NCBI RefSeq assembly: GCF_048128805.1
Contig: NC_135998.1
Location: 26,357,896 to 26,421,895, forward strand
DNA from: Centroberyx gerrardi
Lineage: Eukaryota > Chordata > Actinopteri > Beryciformes > Berycidae
Length of the DNA stretch: 64,000 nt
Direction of reading: 5' to 3'
A model generated the notes under the pieces. It was given only the letters and a program-made list of their open reading frames with translations. It was not told where the DNA came from and ran no database searches. Of the stretch, positions 23,701-32,185 are shown one piece after another (positions within the stretch are counted from its first letter, which is position 1; every line of letters begins with the position of its first letter). Position numbers and translations under genes: made by a program.

Positions 23701-26684
23701 GGATTGGGAGGCCAGATGGATTATGGTTGGAGATGAGAGGTCTGAGGCAGGATGGATTAGAGGTTTTTATTTTAATGGAATCAATACGCTGTAAGTGTCA
23801 TCTTTATCCAGCGCTGATGGGATCATTCCACTGCACTGGGAGGGCACCATGACTTTTCTCTGTTTCAGCACTCCTCTGCTTAGTCTGGCTCACCTTGTCA
23901 CATCTAGATGGAAACCAAGCCTACTAGTTGTCCGCTTTCTCTCCGTATGTCTGTTGGTCTGCCAGCCTCTCGTCTGCGTACGAGTTCATCTCCATGTGCC
24001 TGTTTGTGTGCATGGCCGTGTAATGTATATGTGTGCAACTGTGTCCATGTTTTGACTTTCCAGCTCGACAGAGGGATAGGTGAGGAAGCATCTGTCATGA
24101 GCGAGCGTGTGTCTGACAGTGTTAGCCGACTCTTCTCTGCTCTTTAGGGTGCCAGTTGGGGGAATTCCACATTAGCCGTGGCTGTGAAAGTTACCCAGGC
24201 TGTAACACAGTTTCACTCCAGGCGTAGTAATACCTCTTTACGCCTGATCACAGTGCCCTCGGCTCAGGGTTTCTTCATTCATCCAGGTGTGCAGTCGGAG
24301 CGAGGCGGTCCCCCGCTGCCCAACTCCCTGCCCGATCAATAACTCAATAACATTTTTCATACCGCGCGCTTGTTGGGGGATGTTAACCACAGTAAAGTCT
24401 ATGTGGGACACCCTGCAAGTATTTTCAGGAATTGGGCTACGTCAAAATTCAGAGAATGAATATGCCTGTATCTAGCCATTCAAATCAATGTGTTAAAGTT
24501 TGAAAATACACTTGAAAAACTGTTCGATAGTGTTGATTTTGTGATGACGGGTAATGAGGAATGATGATGGGGGCAGTGGCAGGGGTTCTCCAATTAATAA
24601 AGATGGTGATGGCACTGATATGGTGTCTGTGTGGTTTCAGATGGAGGTGTTGCAGGAGTCCAGAATGATGATCCCAGACTGCCACCGCCGTCTGGCCATT
24701 GCACACGCAGACCTGGTTCAGATACTAGTAAGTAACACTTCAGTAATAGTTCAAAAATCTCTCTACTCTCGCAGCAGAAGAACGGTTAATGTCTTTATTA
24801 TCCGCCTTGTTAACTCAGTTTATGGCCTTCTTGAAGAATTACATTGATTGTCTTTTTGTGATAATATAGACACATGGTGACCAAAATGACTTATTTTTCA
24901 GAGGTTTAGCCTATACTTTTCACCATTGTGTACAGTACTTTAGTAGTGTAATGATAATGCACTGCAAGTGGGTCACTTCAACAAGTTTCACTTTTATTAG
25001 AAAACCACTTCAGGAAAGGTTGGTCCTCGCAATCAAACAGTATATTTTGTCAATATGTCTTTTTATTTCTACTGTATTTCTTACAGTAATTGTAACTTTA
25101 AATGATCTTAAACTAAACTGGCAGTGTTCATGTGTGTGAGAGGAGACACTGCTCTACTTCTGCCCTATCAACAACATATAGAGAAGCCAATGACAATGTT
25201 TCCTTATTTTTGGAACTATGAGAGATTGGAGAAAATTTAAATATATTGCTGATGAAGGTTTTGTTTGAATTCAACTTATTTGAAAAGTGGCAACACTAAT
25301 ATGAAATACAAATATTTTTGTCTTCTGGTAGCCTATTGGATGATGGACAATAAACACACCATCTACTGCAAGATGTTGGTGTTTCAGTTCCAACACTCAA
25401 ACAGTATCCACACCTATTGGCACCTAGAACTAATTTTAACAAAGTTGAATTAAACGTGCGCGGTTTAAAGTATGAGATATGTTCAAGCCTAGTTTCTATC
25501 TGTCTGTACATCCGCACCGGGTGCTAATCCCTTCAAGACTCGTGTTGATGGATGTGGAGAAAAGCGAACATACGCATGCATGTCTCGGGGTCATCCTAAT
25601 TAATGCAGAGCAACAGTCAGGCAGCTGGCACTGCAGTGAGAGTCGCTCAGACGAGAGCCGAATGGAAGGGAGAGGGAGCTAACCTGGAATTAGTTACGTG
25701 TCCCCTTCCCTATCACTCACCCGTCCTTCTCTCCTCCTTTTAGACACACACACGCGCATATGCACACACTCATCACAGTTCATTAGCAGCGCTGTCACCG
25801 CAGTGGCCACCGCAGGAACTCACACGCACTTGATTAGCAAAGGATGTGACCCCGTACAGTCGCATGTTACCATGGCTCTTCTGCCCTCAGTCCAACCCTT
25901 TGCTGTTAAATTCACATCTCAATAATATAATTCTGGCCAAGACTAATGCTGAAATATGCCTCTGAGGGTTATGCATTATTTATTTGGGTGCTTGCCTGGA
26001 TGTGTGAGTTATACAGAGTCGGGATGGGACAATATATTGAAATTTTATATGTCGCAATACAAAAATGTGACAATAAAAATGAATCGTGATATTAGCTACA
26101 TTTTATTCTGCTGTAGTAATCACATATGAGATACCTTGACCATCACAATTTCATAAGCTCTCCATCAAAATTATATTATTTGCACTTTGTAGTGACATTT
26201 TTAAATTGTTTACATTCTAGCAAGCCAATGCCAACGCTAGAAAGATTTGTGGCTCAGAAATTAACATAATTCTGCACAGTCAGACTTTGTCGTCATTGAA
26301 CTTTTATTTATTACATCGTATCGTGGTTGTATCGAATCGTGAACCCCATATTGTGTATGGAATCATATCGGGAGAGAAGCATATCGTCCCATCCCTACCC
26401 AAAAGGGGTTTGTTTAAATCGTTTTAAGCCGCCTGTTACACCAATAAAAGAAAAAGTAGTGGATTTATTCTTAATGGGCCGGCTGAATTTCTACATTTTG
26501 TTTGGTGCATAAGTTTTCTCAGGAATTGGCAATACTTTTTGTTTTTTTTAACTGCAATAAAACAAAAAATCTCAGTTTCTTGTGTGTGTTTGTGTCCTTT
26601 CAGGAAACAGAAGAGGATTTGGCTGAATCACAGGAGTACAAAGAGGCTAGAAACATATTGGACTCAGTGAAGCTTGAAGGATGA
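8661..26684 (+). CDS. tbca: Tubulin folding cofactor A (4 coding exons)
   Basis: TBCA is a small cytosolic chaperone that captures beta-tubulin on the way to the alpha/beta heterodimer. Coding exons: 8661-8713, 22843-22948, 24641-24727 and 26604-26684, joined in frame (53+106+87+81 nt) to 108 aa, the same length as human TBCA. All introns are GT-AG (donors GTAAGT-like; acceptors CCGTAG, TTTCAG, TTTCAG). The protein starts MSDPRARQIKIKTGIVKR; exon 2 carries the EAKQQEEKIERLKAE helix, exon 3 LQESRMMIPDCHRR, and exon 4 EYKEARNILDSVKLEG. These match the three-helix-bundle family along its whole length. No frameshift or missing part is seen. Intron 1 is about 14.1 kb and holds most of the repeats of this part of the window. 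The exon structure and recalled family sequence make the call secure. Confidence 0.97.
9379..9432 (+). repeat. Short tandem duplication
   Basis: CATATAGTAAGGCTTTTCCC at about 9391 is repeated almost exactly at about 9413 (CATATAGTAAGGCTTTCCCC), period about 22 bp. Confidence 0.7.
9500..9542. repeat. Perfect 19-bp hairpin
   Basis: ATCGTTTTAAATGGTGTGG at 9500-9518 and its exact complement at 9524-9542 are separated by CCTAA. It may be the core of a tiny MITE. No target duplication was found and no miRNA family was recognised. Confidence 0.8.
11337..12113 (+). mobile_element. Penelope-like element fragment, copy 2
   Basis: From TTGTACAGTAATCCTGAACA to AATAGAGGGGGT this copy parallels 7119-7747 with very few differences, including the same GIY-YIG remnant and the same stops. 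Its left boundary coincides with that of copy 1. It carries about 155 bp (about 11416-11571) missing from copy 1, and it stops exactly where copy 1 continues into the FWIFTLQTL part. The shared stops show that either a dead copy was duplicated or both derive from one damaged master. Confidence 0.75.
12199..12585. mobile_element. hAT-type MITE, 371 bp, intact 8-bp TSD
   Basis: The element at 12207-12577 has termini TAGGGATGCACCGAT and ATCGGTGCATCCCTA (15-bp perfect inverted ends), flanked by identical 8-bp direct repeats ATTTTCAT (12199-12206, 12578-12585). Both are hallmarks of hAT non-autonomous elements. The interior is rich in CGATAC/GTATCGG words repeated in both orientations near the ends. 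It has no coding capacity. Confidence 0.9.
13245..13610. pseudogene. Rearranged hAT (Ac/ZBED-like) transposase fragments
   Basis: On the + strand at about 13365-13600, frameshifted translation gives NTWANFKEVNDNLVQCKVP (BED-finger side), SDEDGPSKTSMTTFVQAHW and then DMIAKYMQPVC, the order found in N-terminal hAT transposases. On the - strand at about 13250-13305, a second version of the last block appears (LTAEMIVKDMQPI). The two are separated by a poly(A) run at 13314-13331. This indicates an inverted rearrangement of a dead transposase. No full domain is left. Confidence 0.6.
13611..15930. other. Intron sequence with small hairpins
   Basis: Within tbca intron 1. No gene is supported. A 182-codon open stretch at 13760-14308 is hydrophobic and T-rich without family resemblance and contains a perfect 11-bp hairpin (GTTCCTGTAAC, loop TTTT, about 14029-14054), so it is taken as chance. 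Another 11-bp palindrome (TTGGAATAGGC...GCCTATTCCAA) lies at about 15091-15118. Confidence 0.45.
15933..16331. mobile_element. Degenerate hAT-type MITE
   Basis: GCGACTTT / AAAGTCGC-like words (GGCGACTTT, TAGCGACTTTT) recur through the element, and the right end GGAAACAAGTTGGCAACACTG is the complement of the fish hAT terminus CAGTGTTGCCAACTT. The left end (GCAAACTTGTCACC) is diverged. A clear 8-bp duplication is not visible. Confidence 0.6.
16810..17220. mobile_element. Probable degenerate hAT-like MITE
   Basis: The left part TAGGGCTGAAATAGGCC followed by CTAATTGCGATCATTTGAC and ATTGCGATTTAAACTGCGAT resembles a widespread fish element that starts AGGGCTGCACGAT and is rich in ATTGCGAT. A partner ATTGCGATTTCAATTTTT lies near 17153. 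Ends and target duplication are not resolved. Confidence 0.4.
17580..19560. promoter_or_regulatory. Candidate conserved enhancer cluster in tbca intron 1
   Basis: Three stretches (about 17600-17750, 18620-18860, 19020-19555) have the complex, homeobox-site-rich texture of vertebrate conserved non-coding elements. Examples are GCTTAATTAACCTCAATGAG, AATGAGCGGTAATTGATGT and GGCCCGTAATTGATAAATAA. They lie about 13-14.5 kb upstream of otp, whose expression they could control. This is inference from composition and position; no alignment was possible. A C-run at about 18512-18529 and a GT run at about 19557-19576 interrupt or follow them. Confidence 0.35.
19577..21942. other. Intron sequence, nothing recognised
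   Basis: AT-rich intron of tbca. Minor features are a short direct repeat of GATTATAAATGTAGAAT near 21180-21235 and a small palindrome CTTCAATAGG/CCTATTGAAG near 20719-20742. No gene or full element is supported. Confidence 0.45.
21943..22181. repeat. Dispersed repeat with CCTCCGCCAAGG ends
   Basis: The unit runs from ACCTCCGCCAAGGAGGTTAT to GGCGGAGGTCTGCGCTCTCC and GAGTGCCCTTCTAGTT. It has inverted ends CCTCCGCCAAGG / CCTTGGCGGAGG, a (TTTG)n segment, and the internal words AACTACTGGCCCGATTTTCA and GGATCCGGATCCG. It matches a dispersed repeat seen in many animal genomes. A diverged relative is at 3796. It has no coding function. Confidence 0.7.
22949..24640. other. tbca intron 2 with enhancer-like blocks
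   Basis: At about 23160-23330 (GATAATTAAGAATTAG, GATGCAGATGTAATTATATC, GATAATTACTGACAC) and about 24150-24370 (CAGGCGTAGTAATACC, CCCGATCAATAACTCAATAA) the sequence looks complex and homeodomain-site-rich. No exon other than those of tbca is seen. These are candidates only. Confidence 0.3.
24728..26018. other. tbca intron 3, first part, one enhancer-like block
   Basis: No gene. The part at about 25530-25880 (GGGTCATCCTAATTAATGCA, CATTAGCAGCGCTGTCACC, CTTGATTAGCAAAGG) is complex and may be conserved. The rest is AT-rich with no recognised repeat. Confidence 0.3.
26019..26397. mobile_element. hAT-like MITE with GGGATGGGAC ends
   Basis: The left end TCGGGATGGGACAATAT and right end ATATCGTCCCATCCCTA are inverted repeats differing at two positions. 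The interior holds repeated TCGTGATAT / ATCGAATCGTGA words. This matches an abundant fish non-autonomous element. A target duplication was not resolved. Confidence 0.7.
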
Positions 26685-26881
26685 TGTTCTCACTGTGAGA
26701 TTCACTACTTAAATGTCCATTCCTTTCGTCAGGCCTTGTTTGGAACCGTGGAGGCAAACAGAATCATTCAAAGTCTCTCTTTTTTTTTTTTGATGTAATT
26801 ATTTCTACATTTTACAATAACGTGCCACCTAATTTTAACATGCTTCTCCTGTGTGTACAATCTCACAAGCATCAAAATAAA
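26685..26881 (+). other. tbca: tbca 3' UTR with polyadenylation signal
   Basis: The sequence after the TGA stop runs into an AATAAA at 26876-26881, about 190 nt downstream. This is the first canonical signal. A second AATAAA at 27372-27377 could serve a longer transcript. The cleavage site itself cannot be seen. Confidence 0.6.
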
Positions 26882-27589
26882 CATTCTCACTTTCTAGAGG
26901 AGTAGAGGGTTTTTTGTTGGTCACGTTCACTTCACACACAATCCACAGTTTAGACTTGATGTGATTAAATACGCATTCATATTTGTTTGTTGTCTTTTCT
27001 GCAGCAGTAACCATCAATTATTAATGGTATGGGTCCACTGGTGGATTGATTTGAAGTATTTGGAGTCACAGCAAAAAGCAGAATATTCCAACCACCACTC
27101 AGAGAGATCACTACAAGCCATGTAAATGTGTGCACTGATGTTATTATGGGATTTTGGGGTTTTTTTTTTCTCCATTTTTGCATTCCTTTTATATTTATCT
27201 GAGTTGGTTAATCTGTATGGTGCTGCAAAATAAGCCTATTGGCTCTAAAATGCCAAACCCTTGTGAGGATATTGTGTACCAGAATACTAACTGATGGACT
27301 TAATTGCACAGTGTATTCACTTGCTGGTGTGCATGTTACAGCAATGAATTGAATTGTGTCGTGATATCTGCAATAAAGACAAGAGCAGCTTGGGCAGTCC
27401 TGTCCGCTACATGACAAATGTTGGTTATGGTCATGAATGACAAAGTATTCTTGTCGGTGCACCGGTGAGATCTAGAATTCAAACGCTCTAAAATAACGGT
27501 ACCTTTATATTACGGCTGAGAGAGGCTTTCCTAAACACTGTAGGCCTACTATTAAATAAACTCAGTGGCCAGACAAATTAAGGTTACAT

Positions 27590-27880
27590 TTGGCTTGATC
27601 CTTATTTTACAGATTTCGATAATTATCGGGATCACCCCAAAGTCTCATTACCGCCCTAATGAGGCGCTGCTACTCCGTGACATCTACCTCGCCCCGTCTC
27701 GTTAAGGAAATCGCTCTTCAATGCTGATTATTTTATTTGGAAGCATAATTATATTTCTTTCGGATAAATCACGGTCTAATCGAGTCCATACAGAGGGCAG
27801 CGGCGCTAATTGAGGCATGAGATGCGGCGGCGGGGCGCTACACCTGGGTGTGTGTGGCCCGAGGAGCGCTGTCGGGCTCG
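27590..27880. promoter_or_regulatory. Candidate conserved element upstream of otp
   Basis: A dense block with GATAATTATCGGGATCACCC, CATTACCGCCCTAATGAGGC, GCTGATTATTTTATTTGGAA, GGTCTAATCGAG and GCGCTAATTGAGGC lies about 4.3 kb upstream of otp. It is markedly non-simple and TAAT/ATTA-rich, and it ends abruptly at a hAT-like repeat (27881). It is proposed as an otp enhancer by position and texture only. Confidence 0.4.
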
Positions 27881-28343
27881 TTACTCAGAAGTAACGGGTT
27901 ACTCGTTACTCGTTAGCCCACTCGTTTCAGAAGTAATGTTATTACTGTATTATTAGCCTAGGCTGCACACTTGGAGCAGTCATTCGCTACACTCATTGTA
28001 GGCCTATTACACACTACTTTTACATTATAACGTTAAACTACATCCTCCAGAATTGACAGTTGGCATCACTCTTCCCTTCAAAAATCAGAATAACTGAGTT
28101 CAACCAAATAGTGTTGATCACCAATTCTCTTTTTTTGTCCTTTTACGTCATAAAATCAAAGTAGGCCTATTGAGAATAGCCTACTTCAACTTAGAGAAAG
28201 TCAAATTTTCTGCCATTTCTATAAACAACATAACAAAAGTAAGGCCTATTATTAGATCTGCTGCAATTAAAACGGTCATTCGTTACACTACTGGTGAACA
28301 GGGCGATGATATTAGAAATGCTGTTGCTGTAACGCGTTACTAA
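27881..28343. mobile_element. hAT-like repeat, GTAACGCGTTAC family, copy 1
   Basis: The left end (GTAACGGGTTACTCGTTACT) and right end (GTAACGCGTTACTAA) carry the fish hAT-like terminus. Shared internal words with the copy at 34549-34976 include TACATCCTCCA(G/A)AATTGAC, CTCTTCCCTTCAAA, TTGTCCTTTTAC and TTTTCTGCCATTTCT. It is non-coding. Confidence 0.65.
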
Positions 28344-28545
28344 GCAGCTATCACCTGACGCAGGCGGGCGAGCCTCTCCCTCTCTCCTCCAGCACAATAA
28401 CTTATTACTTCTAATCCCCCAGACTGTCACCAAATCAGCTGCACGAAACAAGAATCTCATTTGTTAAACTGGGGCTTGTGCAGATGGAAGATCGATTGTT
28501 TTTCTCCTTAGAAATCTCTAATTGAGTGAATACAGACTGCACGAG
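28344..28545. promoter_or_regulatory. Candidate conserved element upstream of otp
   Basis: Complex sequence directly right of the hAT-like repeat, with AATAACTTATTACTTCTAATCC, CACCAAATCAGCTG, GAAGATCGATTG and CTCTAATTGAGTG. The repeat may have inserted into one larger element made of this and 27590-27880. Inference only. Confidence 0.35.
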
Positions 28546-28694
28546 CGGACCTGAGAAAGGAATGAGAGAGAGAGAAAAAAAACAGTCAACCAAAATCATC
28601 CCCTGTTGTAGCTGCACGTCATGGGACAGAGACGTGGAGGCAAGAGTGAAGGGTGGCGGTGATGAGCTGAAAGGGAAAATAAAGTCTCTGGTAA

Positions 28695-28900
28695 TAATAG
28701 GCGGCAGGTGGCCGACAGAGAGACTGTCCCGTAACCAGAAGTTCGCAGGTTCAATCCCCATCAGCCGTGTGTCCCGGCGAGATGTCCCACAGCGAGACAC
28801 TGGACCTGCGCACTGGTGGAGAAGGGCGTCAGTTCAATACCTAAACTACCAGCCACGGCCTCAGATAGCTCATGTGATCCTCCAGCTCCAATACAGCGTA
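28695..28900 (+). repeat. tRNA-derived SINE
   Basis: Pol III internal promoter boxes are visible: an A-box-like TGGCCGACAGAG at 28709-28720 (one mismatch) and a B box GGTTCAATCCC at 28748-28758, with tRNA-like spacing. The sequence after it is a non-tRNA body. It is too diverged to be a functional tRNA gene. Confidence 0.65.
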
Positions 28901-29172
28901 CAGTATTACATTTGTTTTTCTTGCAGTTTTATTAAAAGTCACTCCTCATCTCCAGAGCGCGTGAAAATGTCTACTTTCCACTCAGATGCGCCGCATTAAC
29001 TTGCAGGGGGTGAATTTGTTTGTTTGTCTATTTTTATTTATATCATGGGTAAGATTGATGTGGGCATGTTATTGGAATCTGCCGGGGAGAGATGTAACCT
29101 AACTGTGCTGTGGTCCTTGTTTACCCTAATTACAGCCTTATCAACTCAGCAAAACCAAGACCTTCATCACCA

Positions 29173-29175
<3 letters not shown>

Positions 29176-29219
<44 letters not shown>
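29176..29219. repeat. (CA)n microsatellite
   Basis: An uninterrupted CA run of about 42 bp, followed by TATACATACAC. Confidence 0.95.
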
Positions 29220-29224
<5 letters not shown>

Positions 29225-29434
29225 TACACGGCCTATTCAGACAATTTAATGTAGCCTAGTGAAAAGATGCCTTTGAAGTTGAACTAATCATAAAGACACT
29301 AATGTTGGGAGTTAGTAAAATAAATAAGAATAATAAGAATAACCGCTTTCAAGAACAGAAATTCATCTCCCACAAAAAAATACAAAATTAACAAGAAATT
29401 GGTTCATCATACAAATCAAATCCAGGGCACTATA

Positions 29435-29528
29435 ACAACAGCATAATAAAAACAATAACATCAGCAACAACAACAGTAATAACAACAACCACAATAATAG
29501 CCTAATAATAATAAAATAATAATAATAT
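29435..29528. repeat. (AAC/AAT)n tract
   Basis: Mixed AAC and AAT trinucleotide repeats. They make a low-complexity Leu-rich reading frame on the other strand that should not be read as a protein. Confidence 0.85.
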
Positions 29529-31943
29529 GCATGTATTATTACAAATTGAAGCAAATCTGCGAGCCTGGTGATTTTTTAAATATGTCTCCAAATGAATTGA
29601 ATAAAATGTTTTGTTTTATACCTCCGTCTTCCAAATAAAGCTTGAAATCTCGGAGCTCAGTTCAGCAGCTGGTATTGGCGTAAAGAGATTCAATCTATAG
29701 GTGTTGTACGAACTAAACCAGTTAAATAAATTGTATTACAGGGAGCCAATGTGTTCCCACGCATTGTTGTCTTCCCCCTGTCTGCTTGGAGCAATCAGAA
29801 ACTTATTTATTAGGGGGAAAAATCACTACATCCACCATGGAAAAAAGCACTTCCTTCACCATCTACATATTAAAAATACAAAAGTAAAAATAAAAAAAAT
29901 AAAAAAGTTAATATTGGTTTTTTTTTCATAGGCCTTTCTGTAACATAGCTCATCCCGCATGACATCTCATGAGCCCCTCTCGTTGTTTGGGTTAAATATG
30001 ACCTACTGCTACGAGAGGAGTCATTCACTTTTGTTTGTACAGCTATAAAAGCACTGAGCTATTGAAAAGTCGTAAAACGAAGCGCGCAATCCATCATCCC
30101 GCAATGGGGACCGAACAATGTGATGATTTTAAATGATCCTTATGGTTTCAGCGCGCCAGGCAAAGCTGCCGTTTAGAATAGCGCAGATAAAATGCAATGA
30201 CGAATTAAAAACAATAATGGTGAATTATTTCGAATAGCCTATACAATTACTAACAGTCAACAAACACATGATTTTTTAAAATAATTTTGTAAGTAAAATG
30301 AACAAATCCACGAATATATTCTAGAATATCCCCAGAAAACAGAATATACAAGATAGCCTATATCTTGAATTAACCACGCTCACTTCCAGCCTTTAGCCTC
30401 CTTTTAGGCCAAGTCCAACTTCTTTTAAAATGTAAGATGTGATGAGGACAAGAATTATTTCCAAGTGCGCACTCTTGTTCCTTTCCTCGTTTGAGGGCGT
30501 CGGCGCAGAGACGGGCTTTTCTACAGATCCCGATGCGTCCGAAAGAGACTCCGCGTGCGACTACAGCAGGCTCCATCCTCCCCGGTCTGTCGTACCACCA
30601 GATTGCAGACAAATCAAAGATGAGCAGAGGCAATTGAAGCCTGGATGGATGGAGAAAAGGACCCAAAAGAGCCCCCGGTTCACGCTCGGACGCCTCCTTT
30701 GTGCCACTATTCACTACATAATAAATAAACCCGCTTTCTCAAAACGTCCCGACATCTGTCTAAAGCATGTCTGATTTTTTTGTTGTTGTCCTTATATAGG
30801 CTATATTTGGGGAGCTGGTGTGTGTAACAAGAAGCTATTGTGCTAATTGAGTGTAATGGTGGTTTATTTAATGACACGAGGACCTGCTTTTTTTAGCCGG
30901 GTTTCAGGACTTGTTCTTGTCTTGAGTGGAAATGAATAACCTTAATTTGGAAAGATTATGAAAAATCAATAATATGGAAGAAATTGGCCTGCTCGAAGTG
31001 TTTAAAGCATGATTATGTGCTTCCCCATGTAGGGTTATCTATCCAGGCGTCAGGGTGCTCCATGCCATTCGAGGTATTAGCTGTGTCCCTTTATCAAAGG
31101 CAAACATTCACAGCTCATGTTAAACACCAACTCTCTTTCCACTTTACGCCGAATTATGCACTTAATTTGCTCACATATCATTTACATGTCCCTCCCTTCT
31201 TGACAGTTGGGCCTAAACACTAGTAAATTACCACAAATTTATACTGATTTTGCTCTGATAATTGCAATAAAAGCTTATAGATTTGGCACTAATTACATAA
31301 AAGCCTAATGGCCTTGAAAATTACCCTGGTTAGAAATATATAAACTTTGTTGTTTGGCTGAGTAGGAAATCAGGGGTATTAGAAGAGGTTCACTTCGCCT
31401 CCAAAAGGCAGTTAGTGGATAGACTGCGTTGTAAAGAGGTCGACAATATCATTATGAAAACTAAAAATGTCACACTAGACCAAAAGGAGAAAGTGCAATA
31501 ATATGAAAATGAGCAGTAACCGATTATAGGCTGAAGTTCATATCCACCTCTTAACAAGGTGTTACACAGTGTAGTTTTCACTTTGTGCAATGTAATGCAT
31601 TAATGCCACTGACGCCTAAATAGTGTGTTTATGTAGCCATGTGGTTCCTCATGTGAACAACCCCACTTCTTGCCCAAAGCTGATGGGCAAAGAAGCTTAC
31701 TATAAGAGAGTGCAGAAACAGCATGCACAATTAAACAAATATTGTGGTGATCCAACATTTCTCGAACGGGTCGAAGCTTTCACACAGATATTAAATCAGG
31801 TTATTTTATTGGATGTAATTTGGAGGAGAAATCAAAGCCAATTACAGGAATGAGGAGGAATGAACTTGTGGATGCGGGAGGATGGGATAGGGGGGTTTGA
31901 CTGGGGTCTCGGGGTAGAGCTGACATACCTCAGGCTTCAACTC
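29529..31943. promoter_or_regulatory. otp upstream region, candidate regulatory sequence
   Basis: No exon is supported. The most suggestive part is about 30790-31330: GCTAATTGAGTGTAATGG, AATTATGCACTTAATTTGC, GATAATTGCAATAAAAGC and GCACTAATTACATAAAAGCC, 0.8-1.3 kb upstream of the otp start. The segment 30430-30760 is more CpG-rich and carries overlapping open frames on both strands without family resemblance; it could be an unannotated exon of a non-coding transcript or simply a GC-richer patch. Confidence 0.35.
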
Positions 31944-32148
31944 TGATTGGTCCTCGTTTGGAGAAGCTCATGGGTTCATTCCGTTGTTAAGCGCCTCCCC
32001 ATTTCTCTAAACTACATTATAATGCAACGAACCTCCCTTTTAACCACAAACCGAATTTGCTTTCATTTAGGCTATATATATTTCTTAAATAGGTTAAAGT
32101 CATAGAGATTTTTTTTTGGAATAGCATTTCGCCCTGGAGCGGTGCGCA
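31944..32148 (+). promoter_or_regulatory. otp: Candidate otp promoter and 5' UTR
   Basis: A TATATATA box-like run at 32073-32080 lies 69 bp upstream of the otp ATG. An inverted CCAAT box (GATTGG) lies at about 31945-31950, some 125 bp further upstream, which is a plausible core-promoter spacing. The transcription start is not visible, so this is inference from motif position only. Confidence 0.35.
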
Positions 32149-32185
32149 ATGCTATCTCACGCCGACCTCCTGGATGCTCGCCTCG
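32149..32185 (+). CDS. otp: otp coding exon 1 (37-nt coding part)
   Basis: This very short coding segment gives [12 protein letters not shown] plus the first base of Gly13, then the donor GTGAGT at 32186. It is too short to show up by ORF length but matches the invariant OTP N-terminus exactly. The reading frame resumes at 32786 after a 600-bp intron with the acceptor TGTGCAG. A start at the in-frame ATG of exon 2 (32788, MKDAAAELL) would drop this conserved segment and is less likely. Confidence 0.93.

Noticed and set aside
28709..28758. Possible tRNA gene
   Set aside because: A and B boxes are present but no cloverleaf or acceptor stem could be formed; it is a SINE head.
28526..28999. 157-codon reading frame
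   Set aside because: It runs through a tRNA-derived SINE; no protein family fits.
30370..30774. Overlapping 111- to 114-codon frames on both strands upstream of otp
   Set aside because: No recognisable domain and no good splice context seen. Kept only as a GC-richer patch.
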